Of a stretch of 40,734 nucleotides of DNA, positions 1 to 7,948 are shown in pieces; the first letter of the stretch is position 1, and each line of letters starts with the position of its first letter. Both the position numbers and the translations under genes were made by a program. The DNA comes from Deltaproteobacteria bacterium (GTDB lineage: Bacteria; Desulfobacterota; Desulfuromonadia; Desulfuromonadales; BM103), in assembly GCA_024636215.1 (NCBI GenBank), contig JAGXHL010000091.1:1-40734 (forward strand). Direction: 5' to 3'. The notes below the pieces were generated by a model. It did no database searches. It was not told where the DNA came from and saw nothing but the letters and a program-made list of their open reading frames with translations.

Positions 1-3
1 ATA

Positions 4-36
4 TCGTCGGCAGCGTCAGATGTGTATAAGAGACAG
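4..36 (+). other. Illumina Nextera adapter at the contig edge
   Basis: These 33 bases match the Illumina Nextera read-1 transposase adapter: they start TCGTCGGCAGCGTC and end with the 19-bp Tn5 mosaic end AGATGTGTATAAGAGACAG. This is library sequence left on the contig by incomplete trimming, not genomic DNA. The flanking permease gene stops at 41, just inside the genuine sequence, so its end is intact. Bases 1-3 should also be distrusted. Confidence 0.97.
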
Positions 37-40
37 CTTG

Positions 41-2569
41 TCATTCCTCTCTCAGGTAAGACGCCGGTTTGTGTCCCAAGGCTCTCCAGGTCCCAAACAA
101 CCCCAACAGGACTGTTAACGCAATACCGGTCAAGATGGTTGTGATCACGGTTCCCGGATGTAAGGCAAAAGACATCTTCATCAGTCCTTTAAGGATCCCC
201 ATTGCGGCCAGGCTGCCTACAATCGAACTGATTATTCCTGCAATCAGACCAAGAAAGAGAAACTCTGCGGCAAATGCAGCGAGAATGTCGAAGCGGGTCG
301 CACCACAAACCTTGAAGATGACTGCGTCGTGGATGCGCCGGTGTTGATCGGCCGAAACGGCTCCTGCCAGCACCAGAAAGCCAACCAGTACAGCGAGGGC
401 TGCCATGCTGCGAAAGGCCGTGCCGATACGTTCGAGAGCTTGATTGACATTTTTGAGCAGCTCGCGGGTGCTGATTGCGGAGACGTTCGGGAATTGAGTC
501 GTGAGTGCAGTAAACGCATGTTCTTCCTGATCGGCCGGAACATGGATGGAGGCGATGTTCGTCTGTGGGGCATTTTCCAGAACGCCGGGAGAAAAGAGCA
601 GAGCGAAGTTCAGATCAAGTGTCGACCAGTCAACTTCTCTAAAGCTGCTTATCCTGGCCGTGACATCTCGACCCAGAATGTTGACTGTGAGGCTATCGCC
701 TATGCCGACCCCGAAGCCTTTGGCGAGGTCCGCCGTGATTGAAACCAGCGGCTCTCCCGCATAGCTCTCGGGCCACCATTGACCTGCAACGATTTTTACA
801 TCGGAGGGCAGTTCTTGCGCATAACTCAAGAAACGGTCGCCACGCACGGCCCAGCGGACATCCTCGGCTATCCTGGCCATATCTACCGGTTTGCCGGCAA
901 TGGCTGTTATGCGTCCTCGCAGAGTCGGGTAGCGTTCGAACTTGGTGAGACCGGGCAACTGCCCGACGGTTGTTTCGAAGTCTTCAACCTGGTGAGTTTG
1001 AAGGTCGAGGAAAAAGAAAGAGGGGGCTTGGCTGGGGACGGTTTCGTTGAGCTTATCATTGAGGTTTGCTTGTACCAGCATCACCATCACCAGTGCGGTC
1101 AGGCCAAGTCCCAGGGAAAACAAAGCGCTTCCTGCCGGCGATCCGCGCCGATGAATGTTGCTCAATCCGAGACGCAAGGAAGGTTTTTTGGGTTGCGGCA
1201 GCAACTTGGTCATCCTGACGACGCTCGCTGCAGCAAAACGGAAGATCACAAAGCAGAGGGCCGCTCCAGAGATAAACCAGAAGGCGAGCCGCTGATCACT
1301 GCTGGTCAGGATAGCCAATGCGGCCAGGCAGATTGAGAAAACGGCAATTGCCAGGTTAATAGCGCGTCCCGGACTTTTGTTGGCGGTTTCGCTGTAGCCC
1401 CGAAACAGCACCGATGCTGAGACCTGTTTGGCCAAACCGAGAGAGTTGAGGGAGAAAATCAACGCAATCAGAAGGCCGAAGAGTGCAGCAGTGAACAGCA
1501 CCGGCCAGTAAAGGGCGGGTGCCAGAGGGACCGGCAAGTGACTGCCGATCAGTTGCTGTAAAAGGTAGGGCAGAGCGGCGCCGGCAACAAGCCCCGCTGT
1601 TGAACCCAGAGTGCCGAGAAACAGGATCTGCAGCAGGTAAGCTGTAAATATCAATCGGCCAGGGGCGCCGAGACATTTCATGGTCGCAATGTTTGAGATT
1701 TTGCCATCCAGATAGCCACGGACCGCTCCGGAAACGCCGAGGCCTCCAACCAGAAGGGAGCAAAGCCCGATCAGTGTCATGTTAAGGTTCATCCGGTCCA
1801 GAAAGAAAGTGATCCGGGGGGTTGCTTCTCGCCAGCTCCGTACCCGCCACCCGGATTCCGGGAAGCGGGTCTGCAGTTCTGCTTTCAACGGGTCAACTGT
1901 TTCGCGGTCTGGCAGACGCAGGCGGTAGGAATGGTAAATCAGGCTGCCGGGTTGCAGCAGGCCTGTCGCCTTCAGGCCGGCCAGACTGGTCATAAAACGG
2001 GGACCCAGGTTGAAAGCGCGAACCGCCCGGTCCGGTTCTGTGGTAATAACCCCTTTGATGACAAAGTGTGTGTCACCGATTTTAACCCTGTCGCCAAGCT
2101 TGCCATTCAGGCGCGTCAACAGTGCTGCTTCCACCAGTGCACCAAACTCATCAGGACCATCGAGTTTTTCGCCGGCAGGCAGGGGAGGTTCAGTGCTGAG
2201 CTCGCCATAGAGAGGGTAATCGGAGTCAACGGCCTTTAGCTCCGCGAGAATCCGTTTGTCACCATCACTCTTGACGACCATGGTCCGCATTGTGGAGACC
2301 TGCGAAAGTTGGCCTTGTTCCATGAGAAAGCGGGTGGCTTCATCGGGTAGTTCGCGGTGAGCCAGGCGAATTTCCAGGTCGCCACCCAACAGGGCGCTGG
2401 CATCCGCAAGCAGTCCGGCTTTGGCGGCTTCTGTAAAGGACCCGATCGCGCTGATCGCAAAAACACCAAGGAAAAGGCAGGTCAAAAACACGCCGAAGCC
2501 GCGCAAACCGCCGCGTAGTTCCCGTCGGACCAGGCGGATAGCCTGAATTATGGTGCCGGTAAATTTCAA
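41..2569 (-). CDS. ybbP: FtsX-like ABC transporter permease (YbbP type)
   Basis: This is an inner-membrane permease of 842 residues, the usual size of the YbbP group of FtsX/MacB-type ABC exporters. One hydrophobic segment lies near residues 25-46, several clusters follow from about 258 to 450, and more lie near 480-500 and from about 715 to the C-terminus. The large soluble stretches after the first segment and around 505-710 would be periplasmic. This matches the duplicated FtsX core with two extracytoplasmic domains. Such proteins do mechanotransmission or lipid/lipoprotein extraction rather than classical substrate import; the E. coli homologue is poorly defined. The start ATG overlaps the stop of the upstream ATPase gene by 4 bases (ATGA), so the two are translationally coupled and form one transporter. 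The C-terminus is complete although it lies next to the contig edge. Confidence 0.9.
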   Translation of the reverse strand: MKFTGTIIQAIRLVRRELRGGLRGFGVFLTCLFLGVFAISAIGSFTEAAKAGLLADASALLGGDLEIRLAHRELPDEATRFLMEQGQLSQVSTMRTMVVKSDGDKRILAELKAVDSDYPLYGELSTEPPLPAGEKLDGPDEFGALVEAALLTRLNGKLGDRVKIGDTHFVIKGVITTEPDRAVRAFNLGPRFMTSLAGLKATGLLQPGSLIYHSYRLRLPDRETVDPLKAELQTRFPESGWRVRSWREATPRITFFLDRMNLNMTLIGLCSLLVGGLGVSGAVRGYLDGKISNIATMKCLGAPGRLIFTAYLLQILFLGTLGSTAGLVAGAALPYLLQQLIGSHLPVPLAPALYWPVLFTAALFGLLIALIFSLNSLGLAKQVSASVLFRGYSETANKSPGRAINLAIAVFSICLAALAILTSSDQRLAFWFISGAALCFVIFRFAAASVVRMTKLLPQPKKPSLRLGLSNIHRRGSPAGSALFSLGLGLTALVMVMLVQANLNDKLNETVPSQAPSFFFLDLQTHQVEDFETTVGQLPGLTKFERYPTLRGRITAIAGKPVDMARIAEDVRWAVRGDRFLSYAQELPSDVKIVAGQWWPESYAGEPLVSITADLAKGFGVGIGDSLTVNILGRDVTARISSFREVDWSTLDLNFALLFSPGVLENAPQTNIASIHVPADQEEHAFTALTTQFPNVSAISTRELLKNVNQALERIGTAFRSMAALAVLVGFLVLAGAVSADQHRRIHDAVIFKVCGATRFDILAAFAAEFLFLGLIAGIISSIVGSLAAMGILKGLMKMSFALHPGTVITTILTGIALTVLLGLFGTWRALGHKPASYLREE

Positions 2570-3255
2570 TGTCCTGAACCGTTGCCTTCCTGAAGGCAGC
2601 CATCGACCATGACGACCGAACGTCCGCAGCGAGCCGCGAGCAGTTCATCGTGAGTGACCAGAACCAGGGTTGTTCCATGCTCCGCTTGCAGGTCGAAGAG
2701 CAGGTCCATGACCCTCTGCCCCGTCTCGCGGTCAAGGTTGCCGGTGGGTTCATCTGCCAGCAGCAGCGCAGGCCTGACGACAAAGGCCCGTGCCAGGGCG
2801 ACACGCTGCTGTTCACCGCCGGAAAGTTCACCGGGGAAGTGCTCCATCCGGTCGCCGAGACCGACCTTGATCAGAGTTTCTTTGGCTTGTTCCGCAGGGT
2901 CTTTAGCGTTTGCGAACTCAAGGGGTAAAGCGACGTTTTCAAGAGCTGTCATCGTCGGAATGAGGTGGAAGGACTGGAAGACAATACCGACATGCTCGCG
3001 ACGGAAGCGAGCCAGACCATCTTCGTTGATGGTTGTCAGGTCGACACCTGCGACTTGAACCTGCCCTGAAGTGGGTGTCTCCAGACCGGATAAGGCCATC
3101 AGCAAGGTTGTCTTGCCTGCTCCTGAAGGACCGAGGACGCTGACGGTCTCTCTCCTGGCTATGGAGAGGTTGATTCCGCGCAGGATGTTGACTGCGCCGG
3201 CACCGCCGACTAGACTGAGGTGTAGATCCACAATATCAACCAGAGGTTCTGCCAT
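2566..3255 (-). CDS. ybbA: ABC transporter ATP-binding protein (YbbA/LolD type)
   Basis: This is a 229-residue cytoplasmic ATPase that powers the adjacent permease. Walker A GPSGAGKTT is at 42-50, the Q-loop glutamine near 94, the LSGGE signature at 144-148, and Walker B LLADE at 165-169 followed by PTGNLD, typical of the LolD/MacB/YbbA group. The start at 3255 is chosen over an upstream in-frame ATG at 3333. It gives the family N-terminus and has an AAAGGAT ribosome site, whereas the longer form would add 26 atypical residues inside tesA. Its start codon overlaps that of the divergent tesA gene within a CATG tetranucleotide. The ybbA-ybbP pair divergent from tesA is also seen in E. coli. Confidence 0.93.
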   Translation of the reverse strand: MAEPLVDIVDLHLSLVGGAGAVNILRGINLSIARRETVSVLGPSGAGKTTLLMALSGLETPTSGQVQVAGVDLTTINEDGLARFRREHVGIVFQSFHLIPTMTALENVALPLEFANAKDPAEQAKETLIKVGLGDRMEHFPGELSGGEQQRVALARAFVVRPALLLADEPTGNLDRETGQRVMDLLFDLQAEHGTTLVLVTHDELLAARCGRSVVMVDGCLQEGNGSGH

Positions 3256-3916
3256 GCATTTATCCTTTGTGTTTAGATTGATCTTGATTGTTATTCTGAC
3301 AGCAATGCCGGCATTTGCCAACTCCACTGTCACCGGTCAGTTGACGGTTCTGATTCTCGGTGACAGCTTGACTGCAGGGTATGGTCTTGAACAGGGCAAC
3401 TCCTTTCCCGTGCAGCTTGAAAGGAGCCTGCGCTCTGCAGGTTATTCCTCTGTCAGGGTGATCAATGCCGGAGTCTCAGGTGACACCTCCGCCGGAGGCC
3501 TGTCTCGTCTCGAATGGGCGCTTGACGATCAGCCCCAAATCGTAGTGCTTGAACTTGGTGCCAACGACGCTTTACGGGGGCTCAATCCGGCACAGACATA
3601 CGCTAACCTTGATCAAATCATCACTCGCCTCAAGAGTTCGGGATGCATTGTTGTTCTTGCCGGCATGCGGGCACCAAGAAATCTCGGACCAGAATATTAT
3701 GATGAGTTCGATCAAATCTATCCCACTCTTGCCAAACGGCACAATCTGCTTTTTTACCCTTTCTTTCTCGACGGCGTCGCGACTGATCCCGACTTGAACC
3801 AGGCCGATGGCATTCATCCAAATGCTGCCGGTGTTGGTTTGATCGTCGAGGGTATACAACCACTAATCATCAAAGCTCTTGAGATTGTCAAGAGTTCGGG
3901 ACATCCGTTGGAATGA
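3254..3916 (+). CDS. tesA: TesA-like SGNH/GDSL esterase (arylesterase/thioesterase I)
   Basis: This is a periplasmic hydrolase of 220 residues that cleaves ester or thioester bonds of acyl substrates. Residues 1-22 form a signal peptide (hydrophobic stretch ending MPAFA-N). The SGNH blocks are all present: GDSLTAGYG (Ser38), the conserved glycine at 73 in NAGVSGDT, GANDALRG (Asn104), and the DGIHPN block with Asp186 and His189. Size and motif spacing match E. coli TesA. The start at 3254 was chosen because the signal peptide begins there and an AGAGG ribosome site lies 7 bases upstream, inside the first codons of the divergent ybbA gene. Promoters for each gene must therefore lie within the other's coding region. 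Confidence 0.92.
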   Translation: MHLSFVFRLILIVILTAMPAFANSTVTGQLTVLILGDSLTAGYGLEQGNSFPVQLERSLRSAGYSSVRVINAGVSGDTSAGGLSRLEWALDDQPQIVVLELGANDALRGLNPAQTYANLDQIITRLKSSGCIVVLAGMRAPRNLGPEYYDEFDQIYPTLAKRHNLLFYPFFLDGVATDPDLNQADGIHPNAAGVGLIVEGIQPLIIKALEIVKSSGHPLE

Positions 3917-3973
3917 TAATTGCTTTTTCATATATATAGTTAATCGAATTACGGGAAAAGCGAGGGTGTCAAT

Positions 3974-4183
3974 ATGCAAGAGTGCCAGCATCTGAAGAAA
4001 TGTGAATTTGTTCTGCGTTATGTCGCGCAGGTTAAGCCTCACTGGGATGACTTTGTAAGTCTCTATTGTTGCGGTGATTTTAAGGATGATTGCAAACGTC
4101 TGGAACAGTTCAATCAGCAGGGCTTTTGCCCGGATTCACGACTGATGCCTACGGGGCAGCTGGTCCCTCAAATTCTGGAGTGA
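3974..4183 (+). CDS. Small cysteine-rich protein of unknown function
   Basis: This 69-residue cytoplasmic protein has no signal peptide. The start is supported by a GAGGG ribosome site 7 bases upstream. Six cysteines lie at 4, 10, 32, 33, 40 and 52. The arrangement (C-x5-C, then CC-x6-C-x11-C) suggests a metal or small Fe-S/zinc site, but I do not recognise a named family. It is separated from tesA by 57 bases and could be cotranscribed with it; no terminator is visible between them. Codon use and a good ribosome site argue for a real gene. Confidence 0.6.
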   Translation: MQECQHLKKCEFVLRYVAQVKPHWDDFVSLYCCGDFKDDCKRLEQFNQQGFCPDSRLMPTGQLVPQILE

Positions 4184-4361
4184 GACCAGACTCAGTCTGT
4201 TGACCGATATGCCGGCGCGAAATGGCCGGTACGCTGAAGCTCCGTGCCCTTTGATGTCTCTCGCTGGACCCTCCAGTCTTTCATTCTTTGACTATGTTCG
4301 GTCAGGCAGTACTGTACTCCAGGAGAATGAGGTTAAGCGTTTAATCTGCTTGAGTAAAAAC

Positions 4362-4391
4362 TTGCAAAATTATGCAATCTGTGAAGATAAT
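4362..4391 (+). promoter_or_regulatory. Candidate sigma-70 promoter for gspA-gspB
   Basis: TTGCAA at 4362-4367 and GATAAT at 4386-4391 are 18 bases apart, 54 bases before the gspA start. The -35 region overlaps a small palindrome TTGCA-N6-TGCAA (4362-4377) that could bind a regulator. A second possible promoter, TTGACT-N16-TACTGT, is at 4288-4315. The 261-base gap from 4184 to 4444 holds these sites and no convincing gene. Confidence 0.4.
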
Positions 4392-4444
4392 TCACTTTTT
4401 AAGCTCTTGCGCTAAACGAATTTTTTCGGGGGAATGGCCGATCC

Positions 4445-6148
4445 ATGTATGAATCCTTTTTTGCCTTAAAAGAGAAACCTTTTGCTCTCACCCCGAACCC
4501 GCGTTTTCTCTTCCTGAGTAAAACCCATAATGAAGTCTATGCGCACCTGATCTATGGCATAGAGACCCGGGCCGGTTTTGTCGAGGTGACGGGCGAAGTC
4601 GGTACTGGAAAAACGACCATCCTGCGTACTTTGCTTTCGCATCTCGACGAGAGTAAATATCGGGTTGCCTTTATTTTTAACCCGAAGCTGACGGCTTTTG
4701 AACTGCTGCGCAACATCAACCGCGAGTTCGGGGTTGACGACGACGGCACCAGTAACCCGGACCTGATCCACGCCCTGAATGCATTTCTCCTCGCCGAGAA
4801 TGCAGCCGGACGGACTCCAATCCTGGTCATTGACGAAGCGCAAAATCTTTCCGGTGAAGTGCTTGAACAGATCCGGCTGTTGTCTAACCTTGAGACGGAA
4901 GAGGATAAGCTGATCCAGGTCATCCTTGTCGGGCAACCCGAACTGCGTCACCATTTGAGCGATCACAGTTTGCGGCAACTGAACCAACGCATCGCCGTGC
5001 GTTACCAGTTGCGGCCCCTCAACCGTGAAGAGACGGCATCATATATTTTGCATCGTCTCAATATCGCAGGTCGTCCTGACGGCAACCTGTTTTCCGCCAC
5101 AGCCCTGAAAAGGGTTTTTGCGTGCTCGGGGGGGATCCCTCGTCGTGTGAATCTGATCTGTGACCGCTCTCTGCTGACCGCTTACTCCGAGGAGCGTGGT
5201 GTCATTTCTGCCCGTGATGTGAACCAGGCTGTTAAAGAACTGGCCGGGATGGGGGAGGGGGCTCAAAGTAACTTTGAGGTGCCGTGGAAAGTTCTGAGTT
5301 CTGTTGCCGTGGTGCTGTTGGTCCTCCTGCTTGGCTACTTTCTGATGACGTCTGCCAATAAAGTTCCAGAGCAAGCCCTGGTCCAGACTGAGCCGGCTCC
5401 GATTGTTGAGCAGGAAGCCGTCGCTGATGAGGTAAAGGATATTACGAAAAGCTCTGTCTCCGAAGAAACGCCCCAAGTTATCGAGCAGGAAACTATCGCT
5501 AAGCTAGAGGACCTTACAAAAAGCCCTGTCTCTGAAGATATGCCTCAAGGGGTCGAACCTGACAGTCTTATTGCTTCCTGTAACGCGCTGTTCGCTCTTT
5601 GGGGTGTCGATCCTCTCACCCAGGATGTTTCATCAGAGGGTTTTGATTTTGATCAGGTCTTCGCACAGCGTGGTTTCAAGCTTGCTCGTCTCGCTGGTGA
5701 TTTTGATTCTTTGAGTGAATACAATATCCCTCTGCTTGTGCCATTGTCTGAAGAAAAAGGGGGCGGCTATCTTGCTGTCCTTGGCAAGGCCGCAGACGGA
5801 TCCTGGTTGATCGCACCCGCGCATCAGGGTCGCACTACGCTGAGCAGCACAGAGTTAAACGACCTGGGCCTGCAGATGGCCCTGGTTCCCTGGATTGACT
5901 TCGCATCGATAGGTTATGTCGCTGTTCCCGGGACCCAGGGAGAAAATGTTCGCAGGCTGCAGTATCTGCTTGGACTTTCCGGCTGCGCTGAAGTCTCAAC
6001 CAGCGGCCGCTTTGACCCTGTCAGCATCCGCTGCGTCAAAGACTTCCAACGTCAGCATGGTCTGGTTGTCGATGGTCTGGTTGGACCAAGAACCCTGATT
6101 TTCCTTTACCAGGAGGCTGGTGCCTATAACATGCCCCGCCTTTCATAA
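4445..6148 (+). CDS. gspA: GspA/ExeA-like secretion ATPase with peptidoglycan-binding C-terminus
   Basis: This 567-residue inner-membrane protein belongs to the ExeA/GspA family, which with GspB helps type II secretion secretins assemble through the peptidoglycan. The N-terminal AAA domain begins with the family's typical MYxxFFxLxxxPF motif and has Walker A GEVGTGKTT at 50-58 and Walker B ILVIDEAQ at 126-133. One membrane segment lies at about 283-303. The periplasmic part has a linker with an imperfect repeat (KDITKSSVSEE and EDLTKSPVSED), a region at about 375-485 that resembles C39-peptidase-like domains of GspA proteins, and a PG_binding_1 domain at about 497-562 (GRFDPVSIRCVKDFQRQHGL, VDGLVGPRT). 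gspB follows after 21 bases. No other type II secretion genes are in the window. Confidence 0.9.
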   Translation: MYESFFALKEKPFALTPNPRFLFLSKTHNEVYAHLIYGIETRAGFVEVTGEVGTGKTTILRTLLSHLDESKYRVAFIFNPKLTAFELLRNINREFGVDDDGTSNPDLIHALNAFLLAENAAGRTPILVIDEAQNLSGEVLEQIRLLSNLETEEDKLIQVILVGQPELRHHLSDHSLRQLNQRIAVRYQLRPLNREETASYILHRLNIAGRPDGNLFSATALKRVFACSGGIPRRVNLICDRSLLTAYSEERGVISARDVNQAVKELAGMGEGAQSNFEVPWKVLSSVAVVLLVLLLGYFLMTSANKVPEQALVQTEPAPIVEQEAVADEVKDITKSSVSEETPQVIEQETIAKLEDLTKSPVSEDMPQGVEPDSLIASCNALFALWGVDPLTQDVSSEGFDFDQVFAQRGFKLARLAGDFDSLSEYNIPLLVPLSEEKGGGYLAVLGKAADGSWLIAPAHQGRTTLSSTELNDLGLQMALVPWIDFASIGYVAVPGTQGENVRRLQYLLGLSGCAEVSTSGRFDPVSIRCVKDFQRQHGLVVDGLVGPRTLIFLYQEAGAYNMPRLS

Positions 6149-6169
6149 AGGCCGTAAGGACGACCTCTG

Positions 6170-6985
6170 ATGAGTTCCATTCTAAAAGCACTGCGCAAAA
6201 TAGAAGAAGAGAAACGGGTTGCCAGCCACTCTGCTCCGGACCTGCGGCTGGACCAGGGCAATTCCGCCAGGAAGGGAAGGCCTTTTCTGCCGTTGGTCGC
6301 CGGCATTGTGCTCGGCGCAGTCTGTGTTGGTCTTGTTTCTCTCTGGTCATCTTCAGAGACTCCTACTGTCGTAACGCTACCGATGCAACAACCCATAGCC
6401 GTTGGAGTTGAAAACAAGCAGGCTGACCCGCTGCCTTTAATGACAGAAGAAAATAAGGTCGCTGCTCCAGTCGTGTCTCCAGTCGCGTCTCTGGCTGTTC
6501 CTGTGCAAGAGCAAACCGCTGCTCCCGCTGTGGAAGTCGTTGAGATTCCTGAGGTGATCATGCCTGTGGAAACAGTGCCCGTGCTGTCCGAAATGACTGT
6601 GATTTCTGAACAGAGTGAACCGCCAAAACAGCAGCCAGGGATTGTTTCTGAACGAAAATCCTCGCCTGAAGTTATCGCACCCAAAATTGTGGCCACGACC
6701 GCGACCGAGGCTCCAAAAGCTGAGCTGACTGAGACCAGGGCACCGACGCTTGATGCCGTCGCAGTGATACCCGCAACCTTGCCCGAGGGTGTCCACCTTA
6801 AGGTCTCTGAAACCTTTTACCCTGAGGACCCTGCCAACAGCATGGCTGTCGTCAATGATCTACCGGTTATGATCGGCACCTTTGTCGATTCGGCTATGGT
6901 GCTGGAAATTCACCCGAATAAGGTGGTTTTTAGAATCGATGACGACAGCTACGACGTCCCTGTTACTGCGAACCAGCAACCATAA
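6170..6985 (+). CDS. gspB: GspB-like type II secretion assembly protein
   Basis: This 271-residue partner of GspA spans the inner membrane once. The N-terminus MSSILKALRKIEEEKR is the characteristic cytoplasmic start of GspB/ExeB proteins. A membrane segment lies at about 39-60. A long Pro/Val/Glu-rich periplasmic linker follows (about 65-205). The last 60 residues (LKVSETFYPEDPANSMAV, VNDLPVMIGTFV, VVFRIDDDSYDVPV) match the conserved T2SS GspB domain. GspA and GspB form a complex that energises secretin placement; the neighbouring gspA supports this call. No terminator is obvious after the stop. Confidence 0.88.
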   Translation: MSSILKALRKIEEEKRVASHSAPDLRLDQGNSARKGRPFLPLVAGIVLGAVCVGLVSLWSSSETPTVVTLPMQQPIAVGVENKQADPLPLMTEENKVAAPVVSPVASLAVPVQEQTAAPAVEVVEIPEVIMPVETVPVLSEMTVISEQSEPPKQQPGIVSERKSSPEVIAPKIVATTATEAPKAELTETRAPTLDAVAVIPATLPEGVHLKVSETFYPEDPANSMAVVNDLPVMIGTFVDSAMVLEIHPNKVVFRIDDDSYDVPVTANQQP

Positions 6986-7158
6986 ATTATGCAGCGTATA
7001 AACTGCTCATGACTCCCAAATACCTCGCTCTATGTGTTGCTCTGCTTTAACTTTCCTCGAACAACTGAATCGTTAGTTGAATAGTCCCCATCAAGCTGTG
7101 GGATATTCTCCTTTTTTCTCCTGAAAAACTTCCCTTCCCTAGTAAATGTATCGCTAAG

Positions 7159-7186
7159 TTGCATGCTTACCCATTTGGCATACAAT
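7159..7186 (+). promoter_or_regulatory. Candidate promoter upstream of the Met/His-rich protein
   Basis: TTGCAT (7159-7164), a 16-base spacer and TACAAT (7181-7186) form a moderate sigma-70 promoter. The leader to the gene at 7324 would be about 130 bases. The gap 6986-7323 is AT-rich. Apart from this site it holds only a 16-codon ORF at 7227-7277 with a GAGGG site, which I do not call as a gene. Confidence 0.35.
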
Positions 7187-7323
7187 ATGAATCAATAGCT
7201 GTGAACATATTTTTTGAGGGTTATTTATGAAGTTTAAAGGCACATTTATGAACAGATTATGGGCTGGAGTACAATAACTAAAGTGAGCTGGTAGCTGATC
7301 ACAACCCAAAAGGAGATTTAACT

Positions 7324-7878
7324 ATGAAACATTTTACTTTCGCATTGATGGCTCTGATTATCGCTATGGGCATGCCCATGCTTGCCATAGCCATGAGCCA
7401 CGGTTCCCACGACAAAGAAATGTCCAGAGATATGGATCATGACATGAACAAGGGTCATGACATGAAGATGGATGACGCCAAAGAAATGGATCATGACATG
7501 CACAAAGGCCATGATATGGCAGCAGGTGATGCCGGCTTTGTAGAGATTGGCAAAGACACTCAGGATGGCGTGGTGGCTACGGTCAAGGTGAAGGCCTACG
7601 ACGAGAAAACCAGGCAAACCATGGCCAAAATGGGTATGAACGCGACGCATCACGTCATGGTCTTCTTTACGGATGAAAAGACCGGTGAAGCTGTCTCCTC
7701 CGGAAAAGCCGCTCTCAAGGTCAAAGGCGAAGACGCCACGCCAGCGATGCTGATGCAGATGGGGAGCGGATTTGGTAGCGATGTCTCCGTCGGTGACGGC
7801 ATGTCCACCTTTGAGATAGGGACTAAATTTGAAGACGGTAAAAAACGTCAGTTTTCGGTGATGTTCCACAATATGTAA
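7324..7878 (+). CDS. Exported Met/His/Asp-rich protein, probable metal binding
   Basis: This 184-residue protein has a signal peptide (1 to about 23, ending LAIA) and an AAGGAG ribosome site. After cleavage, residues 25-66 are extremely rich in His, Met and Asp. Two near-identical 13-residue units, DMDHDMNKGHDMK at 36-48 and EMDHDMHKGHDMA at 54-66, are separated by a short spacer. Met/His arrays like this bind Cu(I), Cu(II) or Ag(I) in periplasmic proteins; that role here is inferred. The C-terminal about 115 residues are a soluble domain with beta-strand-like segments (GVVATVKVKAYDEKT, HHVMVFFTDEKTG, STFEIGTKFED) that I cannot assign. A strong terminator follows directly, so it is probably monocistronic. 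No copper pump or sensor is adjacent. Confidence 0.85.
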   Translation: MKHFTFALMALIIAMGMPMLAIAMSHGSHDKEMSRDMDHDMNKGHDMKMDDAKEMDHDMHKGHDMAAGDAGFVEIGKDTQDGVVATVKVKAYDEKTRQTMAKMGMNATHHVMVFFTDEKTGEAVSSGKAALKVKGEDATPAMLMQMGSGFGSDVSVGDGMSTFEIGTKFEDGKKRQFSVMFHNM

Positions 7879-7882
7879 CACG

Positions 7883-7914
7883 CAACGGGAGCCGTTTTAC
7901 GGCTCCCGTTGTTT
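7883..7914 (+). terminator. Rho-independent terminator after the Met/His-rich gene
   Basis: A perfect 12-bp stem (CAACGGGAGCCG at 7883-7894, its complement at 7900-7911) closes a 5-base TTTTA loop and is followed by a short TTT run. It lies 5 bases after the stop codon. The gene on the other strand ends at 7949, so it may act for both. Confidence 0.85.
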
Positions 7915-7948
7915 AAGATGAGGCTAATCCCCCTGCATGGTGTGAGTC

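Noticed and set aside
4200..4415. 71-codon ORF between the Cys-rich protein and gspA
   Set aside because: It has no good ribosome site, an ordinary-looking random composition and spans the predicted gspA promoter region.
7227..7277. 16-codon ORF with a GAGGG site before the Met/His-rich gene
   Set aside because: Too short to support; a chance ORF in an AT-rich leader is as likely.
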